DNA from: Phorcysia thermohydrogeniphila
GTDB taxonomy: Bacteria; Aquificota; Aquificia; Desulfurobacteriales; Desulfurobacteriaceae
DNA length: 64,000 bases
Assembly: GCF_004339575.1 (NCBI RefSeq)
Contig: NZ_SMFV01000002.1
Location: 124,001 to 188,000, forward strand
Reading direction: 5' to 3'
A program made the translations under genes and the position numbers. Below, one piece after another: positions 8,413-17,736 of this stretch. The notes beneath the pieces are model-generated. The model had not been told where the DNA came from and ran no database searches. It saw nothing but the letters and a program-made list of their open reading frames with translations. Within the stretch, counting starts at the first letter, position 1, and every line of letters begins with the position of its first letter.

Positions 8413-9579
8413 TTATTCCAGAAAACTCTTTATCTCTCCTAAGTTTTCCTTTAATTCCTTCTTTACGAACTCTTTTAGAATCTCTTGGATGTGGTCTGGA
8501 TTGGCGGTTAAGACCTCTTTGGCGAGGTTTATTACCTTGTCGCCGTGGTTCTGTTCCCTTAAGAACTCTTCAAGGAACTCTGAAAAGGTCTTCCCCGGAG
8601 AGGTTACATCATTACTTTCAGAGGTTATTCTCCTTTTTGTAATTCTTAAGAGGAGGGACTGCTTTTCTATCTCCTCAAGGGTCTTACTGAGAGTTTCAAT
8701 CTCAAGGGATTTATACTCGTAGTCAATGACGACCACCGGAGGCTGCTCTGCTAAGGAAACAAACTGTAGGACTTCTTCAAGGGTTTCTTTTGCCCTTTCT
8801 TCAGAGAACCTTGCTACCTTAAAGGGTCTTAAGTTTTCAAGCTCTATGCGTTTTAATTCTCTCCTATCAGTATCAAAAATGTTAAATCCCCTTTTTCCCC
8901 TTTCGGCTTCTTTAACGGTTCTAAACTCTGTTGCTCCAGAGTAGCTAAAGAGGCCTCCCTTTAGGTTTTCTTTGACGAAGGTATGGATGTGCCCGCCGGC
9001 GTAGTAGTCAAAGCCTTCTGGGAGCTCCATGAGCTCCATCTCAAAGCTCTCTTCGTAGGGTAGATACTGTCCAATTCCCTGATGGAACATGAGGATAGAG
9101 GTAGTGGCCTTAAAGGCAAGTTCAGATAGCTCGTCAAAGAAGCCTTCCTTTAAAACCTTTATCATTCTGCGGGGAAAGTACTGAAAGCCGGCTATTAGAA
9201 CTCCGTCAAGAGAGAGAACGAGCTCTTCTGCTGGAGCTCCCGGCCTGTAGTTCAGTAGCTTTAAGATTCCTAAGTCCTCTAAAATCCTCTGAGGGGGGAT
9301 TGTTCCCCTTCTTAGAGCTCTATCGTGGTTTCCCGTGATTGCTATGAACTCTATGCCGTGAGCCTTTACCTTCTGGAGGGTTCTTATACAGCGGGAAAGG
9401 GTTACCATATCAGGCTGGTAAGTTTCAAAGAGGTCGCCGGTGTGAAGGATGATGTCAACCCCTTCCTCTATGCAGATGTCAATTGCCCTTTCAAAGGCGA
9501 GCATAAAGTCCTGCTTCCTCTCAGGAAGCCGATACTGCATATAGCCTAAGTGGGTGTCCGATATGTGGGCTACCTTCAT
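8413..9579 (-). CDS. sbcD: SbcD/Mre11-type DNA repair exonuclease
   Basis: 388 residues. Calcineurin-like metallophosphoesterase with all five motif groups near the N-terminus: DTHLG, GDLFE, GNHD, FHQGIG and GGHIHTF. In the family it is the nuclease subunit that processes DNA ends and hairpins together with the SbcC/Rad50 ATPase. No sbcC-like gene adjoins it. It lies 5 nt downstream of a small lipoprotein gene in an apparent hisC-lipoprotein-sbcD string. The ~150-residue C-terminal region is of the family's capping or Rad50-binding kind but is not diagnostic. Confidence 0.85.
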   Translation of the reverse strand: MKVAHISDTHLGYMQYRLPERKQDFMLAFERAIDICIEEGVDIILHTGDLFETYQPDMVTLSRCIRTLQKVKAHGIEFIAITGNHDRALRRGTIPPQRILEDLGILKLLNYRPGAPAEELVLSLDGVLIAGFQYFPRRMIKVLKEGFFDELSELAFKATTSILMFHQGIGQYLPYEESFEMELMELPEGFDYYAGGHIHTFVKENLKGGLFSYSGATEFRTVKEAERGKRGFNIFDTDRRELKRIELENLRPFKVARFSEERAKETLEEVLQFVSLAEQPPVVVIDYEYKSLEIETLSKTLEEIEKQSLLLRITKRRITSESNDVTSPGKTFSEFLEEFLREQNHGDKVINLAKEVLTANPDHIQEILKEFVKKELKENLGEIKSFLE

Positions 9580-9584
9580 CTTTC

Positions 9585-9872
9585 CTACTCGTAATCAACA
9601 ACTACCGTTCCGCCAAAAGTTCCTACCCTTATTATGTGTCCCCTTTCGTCCTTAAAGGTAACAACTCCCGTGTGTCTTCCGTTTTTGTCCATCTCAAACC
9701 AGACGTAACCTTTTCCCCGATACTCAGCGACCAGCTTCCCGCCGTTATACACCTTAACTGTGAACTTACCACCTGTAACTTTTAATACCTCTTTCTCTAC
9801 TTTCGTCTGCCACTTACAGGAGCAGGAGGAAAAGAGAAGGGGCATAAGGGCTAAAAGTATTAGCTTCCTCAT
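9585..9872 (-). CDS. small lipoprotein of unknown function
   Basis: 95 residues. A short signal sequence (MRKLILLALMPLLFSSC) ends in a plausible lipobox FSSC, with Cys17 as lipidation site. The mature part is a short beta-rich stretch (VTGGKFTVKVYNGGKLVAEY, then TGVVTFKDERGHII). It is probably exported and membrane-anchored. It is co-oriented between hisC (4 nt overlap) and sbcD (5 nt gap). I do not recognise a family and assign no function. Confidence 0.6.
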   Translation of the reverse strand: MRKLILLALMPLLFSSCSCKWQTKVEKEVLKVTGGKFTVKVYNGGKLVAEYRGKGYVWFEMDKNGRHTGVVTFKDERGHIIRVGTFGGTVVVDYE

Positions 9873-10981
9873 TGCCTTTCTTCCTTAAGCTCTTCAAGGA
9901 CTTCCCTGAGCTTCTTTATGAAGAAGATGTTTTCCTTCATTGTTCCTATGGTTACCCTTATGTGGTCGGGGAATCCGTAGCCGTCCATAGCCCTTACGAT
10001 TACTCCCTTTTGAAGGAGGCGCTTAAAGACTTCCCTGCTTGGGTATCCCACTTTAACGAGGATAAAGTTTGCGTAGGTTGGCACGTACTCAAGTCCGAGC
10101 TTTTCAAACTGCTCGTAGAGGTATTTCTTACCCTCTTCATTTACAACTTGGGAGTGCTTGATGAATGCCTTGTCCTCTAAGGCTGCGACTCCTGCGACTT
10201 GAGCTGGACGGGTTACGTTAAAGGGCTGTCTAATTCTGTTCATGTCGGCAATTATCTCTTTCTTTGCTACTGCGTAGCCCAAGCGGAGTCCTGCAAGCCC
10301 GTAGATTTTTGAGAAAGTCCTCGTTACAACGATGTTCTTCTCGTGGATGTACTCTATGCCGTTTTCAATGTCAAAACCTGCTCCGACGGCGTACTCGTAG
10401 TAGGCCTCGTCAAGAACTAAGAGGACGTCGTCTGGGAAGTCTTTTAAGAAGGCCTCAAACTCCTTCCTTGTAAAGGCCGTTCCCGTCGGGTTGTTAGGGT
10501 TTGCAAGGAAAACTACGGCGGTGTTTTCGTCTATTGCGTCAAGGTGGGCTTTTAGGTCCATGTAGTAGTTGTCCTTTGCCTTTACTACTTTATGCTCTGC
10601 TCCGGCAAGCTGGACGACTATCGGGTAAACTGCAAAGGACTTTTCGCTGTAAACTGCGTTTTTACCGGGGCGAAGGTATGCTCTGGAGATTATGTCAAGG
10701 GCTTCGTTAGAGCCAAGGCCTACAAAGATGTTTTCCGGCTCAACTCCAAGGTGTTTGGCAAGAGCTCTCTTTAAGTAGTAGGAGTTTCCGTCCGGGTATC
10801 TATTTAGGTTCTTTAAGTCCTCAATGATTGCCCTCACTGCTGCGGGGCATGGGCCTAAGGGGTTTTCGTTTGAGGCGAGTTTTACGATTTCTCTAAGTCC
10901 GAGCTCCCTTTTGAGCTCCTCCTCAGGTTTTCCGGGTTCGTATACGTGAACTTTCTTTATATGTTCTGGCAGGGAGAACAT
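9869..10981 (-). CDS. hisC: histidinol-phosphate aminotransferase
   Basis: 370 residues. Class I/II PLP aminotransferase of the HisC group: LASNENPLGP near the N-terminus, NPNNPTGT (PLP contact), DEAYYEYA, and the PLP-binding lysine in TRTFSKIYGLAGLRLGYA. It converts imidazole acetol phosphate to histidinol phosphate in histidine synthesis. Some HisC homologues also act on aromatic amino acids, which sequence alone cannot exclude. It is the first gene of the hisC-lipoprotein-sbcD string. Confidence 0.93.
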   Translation of the reverse strand: MFSLPEHIKKVHVYEPGKPEEELKRELGLREIVKLASNENPLGPCPAAVRAIIEDLKNLNRYPDGNSYYLKRALAKHLGVEPENIFVGLGSNEALDIISRAYLRPGKNAVYSEKSFAVYPIVVQLAGAEHKVVKAKDNYYMDLKAHLDAIDENTAVVFLANPNNPTGTAFTRKEFEAFLKDFPDDVLLVLDEAYYEYAVGAGFDIENGIEYIHEKNIVVTRTFSKIYGLAGLRLGYAVAKKEIIADMNRIRQPFNVTRPAQVAGVAALEDKAFIKHSQVVNEEGKKYLYEQFEKLGLEYVPTYANFILVKVGYPSREVFKRLLQKGVIVRAMDGYGFPDHIRVTIGTMKENIFFIKKLREVLEELKEERQ

Positions 10982-11047
10982 TGAAACCTCCTTCTTTAAT
11001 CGGGTAAGATGGTATAGTGACTGAAATTATAACTTGTGAGGAAAGCT

Positions 11048-11545
11048 ATGAGGCCGGAGTTTAAGCTGAAAGAGCTCCTAACTGAAAAAGGACTAAAACT
11101 CTCAACGGCTGAGAGCTGTACGGGAGGACTGGTTGCTGCGAGGATTGTAAACGTTCCGGGGAGCTCTGCCTACTTTATGGGTGGTGTGGTTGCTTACGAC
11201 AATACCGTGAAGATGAAAGTCTTAAACGTTAGCCCTGAGACCCTTTTAAAGTACGGGGCTGTCAGCGAGCAGACTGCAAGGGAGATGGTTATTGGCGTGA
11301 AGAAACTCTTGGGAACTGAGTGTGCAATCTCTACAACCGGGATTGCAGGGCCTTCCGGGGGAACTCCGGAAAAGCCCGTTGGGCTTACCTACATCGGCGT
11401 TTCGGTAGGCGATAGGATAGAAGTTTTTAGGTTTATTTTTGAGGATAAAGACCCAGATGAGGTGGCAAGGAGGAACAACAGGAGGAGGAAGGCAGCAAAG
11501 AAGGCCATAAAACTCCTGATACAGATGCTTGAAGGGAAGCTATGA
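11048..11545 (+). CDS. pncC: nicotinamide-nucleotide amidase (CinA C-terminal domain protein)
   Basis: 165 residues with the ATG at 11048, served by GAGGA at 11038-11042. The upstream GTG at 11036 overlaps this ribosome binding site and is less likely. It is a stand-alone CinA C-terminal (PncC) domain with STAESCTGGLVAARIVNVPG, VVAYDNTVKMKVL and STTGIAGPSGGTPEKPVGL. PncC deamidates NMN to nicotinate mononucleotide in NAD recycling. folK overlaps its end by 4 nt (ATGA). Confidence 0.93.
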   Translation: MRPEFKLKELLTEKGLKLSTAESCTGGLVAARIVNVPGSSAYFMGGVVAYDNTVKMKVLNVSPETLLKYGAVSEQTAREMVIGVKKLLGTECAISTTGIAGPSGGTPEKPVGLTYIGVSVGDRIEVFRFIFEDKDPDEVARRNNRRRKAAKKAIKLLIQMLEGKL

Positions 11546-11946
11546 GGGTAGTCCTGATTCTTGGAACGAACCTTGGTAACCGTCTTGACAACCTGAAGAG
11601 GGCTGAGGAGCTTATAAGAAAGTTTGTGGGGAGGATTTTAAGAAGAAGTCCTGTTTTTGAAACTCCACCTTTTGGTGTTGAGAAGCAGCCTCCTTTTTTA
11701 AACTACGGTCTTTTAGTTGAAACTCACCACCCTCCTTTTGAGCTTTTAAGGCTCGTTAAGTGGATAGAGAAGAGAGTAGGTCGTTATAGAACTTTTAGAT
11801 GGGGGCCTCGGGTTATTGATGTGGATATTGTTAAGTACGGGGACGTGAAAATTAGTGTTGAGGAGCTCCAAATACCCCATCCCGGACTAAAAGATAGAGA
11901 GTTTTTTAGAAAGATTTGTTCCTACTTAGATATAAGTGTAAAATAG
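11542..11946 (+). CDS. folK: 2-amino-4-hydroxy-6-hydroxymethyldihydropteridine diphosphokinase
   Basis: 134 residues, somewhat shorter than the 150-160 of well-known HPPKs. It transfers pyrophosphate from ATP to the pterin in folate synthesis. Motifs: ILGTNLGNRLDNLKRA, SPVFETPPFG, FLNYGLLVET, and the HPPK signature RWGPRVIDVDIVKYGD. It is translationally coupled to pncC through an ATGA overlap. Confidence 0.92.
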   Translation: MRVVLILGTNLGNRLDNLKRAEELIRKFVGRILRRSPVFETPPFGVEKQPPFLNYGLLVETHHPPFELLRLVKWIEKRVGRYRTFRWGPRVIDVDIVKYGDVKISVEELQIPHPGLKDREFFRKICSYLDISVK

Positions 11947-11985
11947 TTGATATAGCAATTTAAACTTAAACAAAAGAGGAGAACT

Positions 11986-13302
11986 GTGAATTCATCCATA
12001 GATATATCAAAGTTTTTACTTGCAGTTTCTTCTATGAGTGGTCTTGTAGACCCGATTTTGAACAACCATAACTACCGAGTTGCTTTCATTTCCTACTCAA
12101 TAGCAAGGGAGATAAGTTTTTCTAGTGATTTTCTATACAACATACTCGTTTCTGGACTCCTTCACGATATCGGATTGCTTTTGGTTTCCACACAGGAGGA
12201 TATCGCTTTTGTTAAAGCGGTGGAGCTTGAGAGAGATAAAAGGAGGATGCACCTCCACGCAGAAATTGGATACGAACTGTTAAGACACTTTCCTTACTTC
12301 TCAAAGATAGCAAAGATTATCAGGTATCACCATTATAGTTGCCATGAAATTGTAAGGATAAAAGCTCCCTTTAGCTCCTTAATTCTCCATTTGGCAGATA
12401 GGATAGATACCGTAATATACGGCAGGATTGAGAAGCTTGGAAGGGAGAATCCTTATGCTTCTATATCGTCTATTAGGACACTGATTGAGGAGTACTTACT
12501 GAAGTTTAGTGGTAGAGTCTTTAACCCAAAGCTTGTTGAGATATTCCTTACAAAGATTAGTCCGAAGGACTCTTTCTGGTTTGAGCTATTAAATGAAAAC
12601 TGCTTAAAGGAGTCTCTGGAGGAGCTCCTAAGGAGTTTTTCTCAGAAGTTACCTTTTGAGGCCTTTTACGATCTCTCAAAGATGCTTGCATACCTCATAG
12701 ACTTTAAGAGTCCCTTTACTGCTACCCACTCTTCAGGTGTTGCTCAGACTGCCCTTTCTTTGGCGACTCTCTTTAACTTCACTTCCCCTGACCTTAAAAA
12801 GATAGAAGTGGCCGGTTTACTCCACGACATCGGGAAGATAGCGGTTCCAAAGGAGATTCTTGAAAAGCCGGGGAGGTTAACTCCGGAAGAGTACAGCATC
12901 ATGAAGTCCCACGTCTTCTTTAGTTACCGAATCATTTCAAAGCTTGCAATTGACACCAACATAGTTGAGTGGGCTGCCTACCACCACGAAACCCTTGACG
13001 GTAGCGGGTATCCCTTCAGGTTGAACGCTAACGACCTTTCATTGGGCTCAAGAATAATGGCCGTTGCCGACGTTTTTACCGCTCTCATGGAGGACCGTCC
13101 TTACAAGAAAGGGCTTTCTGGTAAAGAAACAGTTGCAATAATAGAGAAGATGGTGGAGGAAGGAAAGCTTGATAGGACGGTAGTCAACGTCCTTAAGAAG
13201 AACCTTAAAAAGGTTGACTCCCATAGGAAGAAGGCGCAGGAGAGGGCGAAGGAGCTCTACCTCTCCCTGCGAAACTTGGCCTCAGACTTTATCTCTTCTT
13301 AA
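11986..13302 (+). CDS. HD/HD-GYP domain protein, probable cyclic-di-GMP phosphodiesterase
   Basis: 438 residues. An N-terminal HD domain (LLHDIGLLL about residue 58, and IIRYHHYSC) is followed by a C-terminal HD-GYP domain: LLHDIGKIAVPKEIL, YHHETLDGSGYP, ADVFTALMEDRPYK. The HD-GYP residues for metal binding are present, so hydrolysis of cyclic-di-GMP is likely. There is no receiver or membrane domain; the N-terminal HD copy may be sensory. It could set the cyclic-di-GMP level read by the PilZ domain of Alg44 at 24 kb (inference). The start is GTG at 11986 with AGAGGAGA 4 nt upstream. It converges on der with a 14 nt overlap. Confidence 0.85.
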   Translation: MNSSIDISKFLLAVSSMSGLVDPILNNHNYRVAFISYSIAREISFSSDFLYNILVSGLLHDIGLLLVSTQEDIAFVKAVELERDKRRMHLHAEIGYELLRHFPYFSKIAKIIRYHHYSCHEIVRIKAPFSSLILHLADRIDTVIYGRIEKLGRENPYASISSIRTLIEEYLLKFSGRVFNPKLVEIFLTKISPKDSFWFELLNENCLKESLEELLRSFSQKLPFEAFYDLSKMLAYLIDFKSPFTATHSSGVAQTALSLATLFNFTSPDLKKIEVAGLLHDIGKIAVPKEILEKPGRLTPEEYSIMKSHVFFSYRIISKLAIDTNIVEWAAYHHETLDGSGYPFRLNANDLSLGSRIMAVADVFTALMEDRPYKKGLSGKETVAIIEKMVEEGKLDRTVVNVLKKNLKKVDSHRKKAQERAKELYLSLRNLASDFISS

Positions 13303-14722
13303 AGACAATCCTTAAAGGTATTTTGTTGAACTTAAACTTTTCCCTCAGCCTGTTTTCTAAAAAGCGTCTAAAGGATTGAGGAATTCCCTCTGGGTAATTG
13401 GAGAAGAGTAGGAATGTAGGTGGCTTTGTCTTTACCTGCGTTCCGTAGTAAATCTTCACAATCTTGTTCTTGTAAACTGGTGGCTGGTGGATTTCCATGA
13501 GCTCGGCGAGAGCTCTATTGAACTTTCCTGTTGTAACCCTCTTTGTGTACTGCCTGTAAAGGTCCTTAATCTGTTTTAATAGTTCCTCAAGCCCCTTTTT
13601 CTCCTTAGCAGATATGAATACCCTTGGGGCATAAGGGATAAAGTCAAAGGTAAGGTCAAGCCTCCTGTGGATGTTCTCCCACTCCTTCTGGCTCTGGAGC
13701 TTATCAATCTTGTTTACTGCGATAACTATTGGCTTGAACTTTTCTAAGGCGATTCCTGCAATTTTTGCGTCCCTGTCAGTTGGGCCTTCCTCTGCGTCTA
13801 AAAGGAGGACAACGACGTCTGCCCTGTCTATGGCGTCAAGAGCTCTCAGGTAAGAGTAGTACTCTATGTCCTTAATCTTTCCACGTCTCCTTATACCGGC
13901 TGTATCTATAAAGATGTACTCGTCATCCCCGATTTTTACGTAGGTGTCTATTGCGTCCCTCGTCGTTCCCGGAATGTCGCTGACGATAGCCCTCTCCTCT
14001 CCCACTAAAGCGTTTAAAAGGGTTGACTTACCCATATTTGGACGGCCGACGATGGCCACCTTTATCGGTTCTTTCTCCTCCTCTTCAAACTCGTACTCCT
14101 CTCCCTTCTCTAAGGTGTCTATGAGCTGGTTGAGCTCCTCAGAGGACTCCTCTGAGATTAGCCTCTCTGCCTTCTCTCTCCTCTCCTCCTTCTCCTGCTC
14201 CTTCTTTGCAACTTGGCGCAAAGCTTCGGGGAGTTTCTCTATGATTTTCTCCTTTAGGGTCGGAATACCTATCTTGTGAATTGCAGAGATGGAAATGACC
14301 TCATCAAAGCCGAGCCTGTAGAAGTCGTAAACCAAGTCCTCCATAAAAGGTTCGTCAATCTTGTTAACTGCAACGATTACGGGCTTTTTCCACTTCCTTA
14401 AAAGCCTTGCGACTTCCTCATCAAGGGGAGTTATTCCCTCCTTTCCGTCAACGACGAAGACAATAACGTCGGCCTCTTCCATAGCCCTTTTTGCCTGTTC
14501 CGTTGTCTCCTTGGCAAAACCTTCCCCGTGGGGATCAACACCTCCGGTGTCTACAAGGAGAACCCTGTGGTCCTCTATGTTCGCTTCCTGAATGATTCTA
14601 TCTCTGGTAACTCCGGGGGTATCGTCAATTATCGCTAAACGTTTCTCAAGCAGCCTGTTAAACAAGGAAGACTTACCAACGTTTGGCCTTCCCACTATAG
14701 AAACAACCGGTAACCTTTTCAT
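13289..14722 (-). CDS. der: ribosome biogenesis GTPase Der (EngA)
   Basis: 477 residues with tandem GTPase domains and a C-terminal KH-like domain. Domain 1: GRPNVGKSS, DTPGVTRD, DTGG, NKID. Domain 2: GRPNMGKST, DIPGTTRD, DTAGIRRRGK, NKIDK. The linker between them is long and acidic (EEREKAERL to EEYEFEEEE). Der is essential for 50S assembly. The C-terminus keeps the family FLLFSNYPEGIPQSFRRFLE motif. It is divergent from the SagB-type gene. Confidence 0.97.
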   Translation of the reverse strand: MKRLPVVSIVGRPNVGKSSLFNRLLEKRLAIIDDTPGVTRDRIIQEANIEDHRVLLVDTGGVDPHGEGFAKETTEQAKRAMEEADVIVFVVDGKEGITPLDEEVARLLRKWKKPVIVAVNKIDEPFMEDLVYDFYRLGFDEVISISAIHKIGIPTLKEKIIEKLPEALRQVAKKEQEKEERREKAERLISEESSEELNQLIDTLEKGEEYEFEEEEKEPIKVAIVGRPNMGKSTLLNALVGEERAIVSDIPGTTRDAIDTYVKIGDDEYIFIDTAGIRRRGKIKDIEYYSYLRALDAIDRADVVVLLLDAEEGPTDRDAKIAGIALEKFKPIVIAVNKIDKLQSQKEWENIHRRLDLTFDFIPYAPRVFISAKEKKGLEELLKQIKDLYRQYTKRVTTGKFNRALAELMEIHQPPVYKNKIVKIYYGTQVKTKPPTFLLFSNYPEGIPQSFRRFLENRLREKFKFNKIPLRIVFKKR

Positions 14723-14831
14723 CTCTTTTCCTCCGAACTTCCGTTTTGCAGTTGTTTAATGTAAACGCTGGAAGTCCCAGAGGGAACCCCAAAAGTGGAG
14801 AGTGGTAAAATCCAAAACTTAGGGAGGAAAG

Positions 14832-16238
14832 ATGAACTGTTACAACTACCATATAAAGACAGCCCACACCTTTGAGAGCGTAAGAAGACCCCACTATTTA
14901 GACTGGTCAAACTATCCAAGTCCTTTTAAGGTCTATAAGGGGATAAAGAAGTTCTCCCTTTTACCTTTTAAAGGTCCTCTTCAGGAAACTCTGGACGTCC
15001 TTTATAGGCTCTGTGGCAGTGGGGCGGAGGATGTTCTCTCCTTTGGGGAGCTCTCCGATTTAGCCTTTGCAATGAACGGGATAAGTAGGGTTGAGAACTT
15101 CCACGGAGAGGAGTTCTACTTTAGGACAGTTCCCTCTGCTGGAGCTCTCTACCCTTTTGAGCTCTACTTTTTCGTAAAAGAAGTAGAAGGTATCCCCGAC
15201 GGTCTTTACCACTACCAACCGATAGACCACTCCTTGGAGCTCCTTGTAGAGAAGGATTTCTTTGAACTACTTCAGACGGCTCTCTGTGCAGAGATTCCCG
15301 GGAACGTTGTAGCTGTAATTACAAGCATCTACGCCAGAAGCGCTTGGAAGTACAGGACGAGGGCCTATAGGTACTGCCTCCTTGACGCCGGCCATATGGC
15401 TTCAAACGGCGTTGTTTTCTTAAGGTCTGTCGGCCTTGGAGGGTGCGTTGTATCAAAGTTTAAGGACGACAAGTTAAACCAGCTCCTTGGAGTGGACGGA
15501 GAGAACGAGTTTGCCTTAGCCGCTGTCCTCATAGATAGGCCTGCCCTCTTTTGGGGGGATGACTTTATAGTGACCTACCCCTATCCTCCCTTTGAGCCTG
15601 TAGTCAGAAAGCCCATATACAACGCTGAAATAGTGAATACCCATTTAGTAGGTAACCTTGATTCCTGCGAGTTTTACAGGGAATATCCAGATTCAGATGG
15701 AGTTTATCCTGAGGTTAACTCCCTTCCTTTGAAGGATGCCCTTTTAAGGCGTAGGTCTAAGAGGAAGTTTACCGGAGAGAGGCTTGACTTTGAAAGGTTT
15801 AAATATCTCCTTGAGTCCTCCCTCAACTGTTTCCCGGCCGACTGGGGATTCCCTCAAACATCCTTTTACCTTCAGGTTAAGAACGTTGAGGGGGTGGCAG
15901 ATGGCATATACGCAGTAGGGGATGGGGAACTCTACCCGGTAATGAAGGGGGATTTCAGTAGAGAGGTTGCCTACCTTTGCTTGGCTCAAGGCTTTATTGC
16001 AAGGGCAAACGTTAACGTTATTTTCACCTTTGACTTTTCGGGTAAAGGCTGTAGGGACTACAGGGGAGCTCTGATGGAGGCGGGAGCTCTTGGGGAACTC
16101 CTTTACCTTGCTGCTGAGTCCCTTGGTCTTGGAGTTTGCGGTATAGGTGCTTTTTACGATTTTGACCTAAAAAGATTCCTTTCTCTTCCTGAATTTGAGT
16201 ATCCGGTTTACGTGGTTTCTGTTGGGATTGTGAAATAA
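14832..16238 (+). CDS. SagB/ThcOx-type nitroreductase-family oxidoreductase, two-domain
   Basis: 468 residues with two nitroreductase-like FMN domains in tandem, about residues 75-250 and 290-465. Signatures are TVPSAGALYPFELYFF, AGHMASNGVVFLRSVGLGGC, then RRRSKRKFTG and GALGELLYLAAESLGLGVCG. The opening HIKTAHTFESVRRPHYLDW is typical of SagB-type dehydrogenases. Some family members oxidise azolines in peptide natural products, but no YcaO cyclase or precursor peptide gene is nearby, so the substrate is unknown. GGGAGG lies 6 nt before the ATG, and a TAAAAT hexamer near 14803 may be the -10 box. Confidence 0.8.
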   Translation: MNCYNYHIKTAHTFESVRRPHYLDWSNYPSPFKVYKGIKKFSLLPFKGPLQETLDVLYRLCGSGAEDVLSFGELSDLAFAMNGISRVENFHGEEFYFRTVPSAGALYPFELYFFVKEVEGIPDGLYHYQPIDHSLELLVEKDFFELLQTALCAEIPGNVVAVITSIYARSAWKYRTRAYRYCLLDAGHMASNGVVFLRSVGLGGCVVSKFKDDKLNQLLGVDGENEFALAAVLIDRPALFWGDDFIVTYPYPPFEPVVRKPIYNAEIVNTHLVGNLDSCEFYREYPDSDGVYPEVNSLPLKDALLRRRSKRKFTGERLDFERFKYLLESSLNCFPADWGFPQTSFYLQVKNVEGVADGIYAVGDGELYPVMKGDFSREVAYLCLAQGFIARANVNVIFTFDFSGKGCRDYRGALMEAGALGELLYLAAESLGLGVCGIGAFYDFDLKRFLSLPEFEYPVYVVSVGIVK

Positions 16239-16295
16239 TCGTGAAAATTTGTGATAAAATAGCCCAATAAAAATAAAGATAGGGAGAGGTGATAC

Positions 16296-17699
16296 ATGAA
16301 AATCGTAATCTTGGCAGGTGGGAGTGGGACAAGGCTTTTTCCCCTATCAAGGGAAAAGTATCCTAAGCAGTTCATAAAGTTAATTAACCACAGTTCCTTT
16401 TTCCAAGAAACCGTCAAAAGATTTACTTCTAAGTTTTCACTTGACGATTTTATCTTCTCTACAAAAAAGTACTATACATTTATGATAAAAGAACAACTTG
16501 AAGAACTAAAATTCAAGACAGACAATGTTCACTTTGTTTTAGAGCCTATAGGTAGGAATACAGCTCCTGCGATAGCTCTCTGTGCCAAGTATGCCCTTGA
16601 TAAGATGGGGGTGGAGGAGGAGGAGGTTCTCTTTGTAACGCCTTCCGACCACTTTATAAGTCCTCGGGACGCAATGCTTAGGTACTTCCCCCTTACAGAA
16701 AAGCTTGCTTCACAAGGCTATATAGTGACCTTTGGTATAAAACCTTCACATCCAGAAACCGGTTACGGTTACATAAAAGTAGGGGAGCAGTTGGAGGAGG
16801 GTAGCTTTAAGGTTGAGAAGTTTACAGAGAAACCAGATTTTAAAAGGGCGGTTGAGTACGTTTCTTCGGGAGAGTACTTCTGGAACTCCGGTATGTTTGC
16901 CTTTACTATAAAGACTCTTAAGGAGGAGTTCCAGAAGTATCAGCCGGAGATATACTCACTGATCTTTGAAAATAGCTACGAGGAGGCGGTAGAGCGCTTT
17001 GAAGAACTTCCGGATATTTCCATTGACTACGCCATAATGGAGAACACCGATAGGGCTGCAGTGATACCCTGTGATGTTGTGTGGTCCGATATCGGTTCTT
17101 GGGACGCCGTTTATGAAGTATTCCCTAAGGACGAAGACTGTAACGTGAAGAAGGGTAACGTTATTACCTATGACACCAAGAACAGCATGATAATAGAAAA
17201 AGGAAAGAGGCTCATCGTAACAATTGGCGTTGAGGATTTAACCGTAATAGGAACGAGGGACGTTACTCTTATACTTAAGAGGGGTGAGAGCCAGAGAGTT
17301 AAAGAGGTAGTTAAGCTCCTCAAGAAGGACATTGAAAGGAAGCATTACGTAGATAGACACGTTACAGAGTATAGACCTTGGGGAAGCTTTACAGACCTTG
17401 AGGTTGGTGATAGGTACAGGATAAAACTCATTACCGTTAAGCCGGGAGAACAGCTGAGCCTTCAGATGCACTACCACAGGAGTGAGCACTGGATAGTCGT
17501 TAAGGGTACTGCAAAAGTTACGATTGAGGACAAGACCTTCTACGTCCACGAAAATGAGAGTGTATTTGTTCCAAAAACTACAGTTCACAGGCTTGAAAAC
17601 CCCGGGAAGGTGCCCCTTGTCCTGATTGAGGTTCAGGTTGGTGAGTACATAGAGGAGGACGACATAGTAAGGTTTGAGGATAAGTACGGTAGGGTATAG
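16296..17699 (+). CDS. algA: mannose-1-phosphate guanylyltransferase / mannose-6-phosphate isomerase
   Basis: 467 residues. The N-terminal nucleotidyltransferase has AGGSGTRLFPLSREKYPKQF, FVTPSDHFI and FTEKPDF. The C-terminal type II PMI cupin (from about residue 350) has RPWGSFTDLE, KPGEQLSLQMHYHRSEHW and VVKGTAKV. This bifunctional AlgA/ManC enzyme makes GDP-mannose from fructose 6-phosphate-derived mannose phosphates, the precursor that AlgD (20.1 kb) oxidises. It stands about 2.4 kb from algD, separated by the molybdopterin genes on the other strand. GGGAGAGG precedes the ATG, and a hairpin terminator follows at 17711. Confidence 0.93.
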   Translation: MKIVILAGGSGTRLFPLSREKYPKQFIKLINHSSFFQETVKRFTSKFSLDDFIFSTKKYYTFMIKEQLEELKFKTDNVHFVLEPIGRNTAPAIALCAKYALDKMGVEEEEVLFVTPSDHFISPRDAMLRYFPLTEKLASQGYIVTFGIKPSHPETGYGYIKVGEQLEEGSFKVEKFTEKPDFKRAVEYVSSGEYFWNSGMFAFTIKTLKEEFQKYQPEIYSLIFENSYEEAVERFEELPDISIDYAIMENTDRAAVIPCDVVWSDIGSWDAVYEVFPKDEDCNVKKGNVITYDTKNSMIIEKGKRLIVTIGVEDLTVIGTRDVTLILKRGESQRVKEVVKLLKKDIERKHYVDRHVTEYRPWGSFTDLEVGDRYRIKLITVKPGEQLSLQMHYHRSEHWIVVKGTAKVTIEDKTFYVHENESVFVPKTTVHRLENPGKVPLVLIEVQVGEYIEEDDIVRFEDKYGRV

Positions 17700-17710
17700 G
17701 GGATTTTAGA

Positions 17711-17735
17711 GCCCGCGCTTTTAGCGCGGGCAAAT
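17711..17735 (+). terminator. hairpin terminator after algA
   Basis: Perfect 9 bp stem GCCCGCGCT (17711-17719) with AGCGCGGGC (17723-17731) around a TTT loop, 12 nt after the algA stop. It sits between convergent algA and moaE and could act on both strands. Downstream bases are AAATTTT, so the U-tract is modest. Confidence 0.7.
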
Positions 17736-17736
17736 T

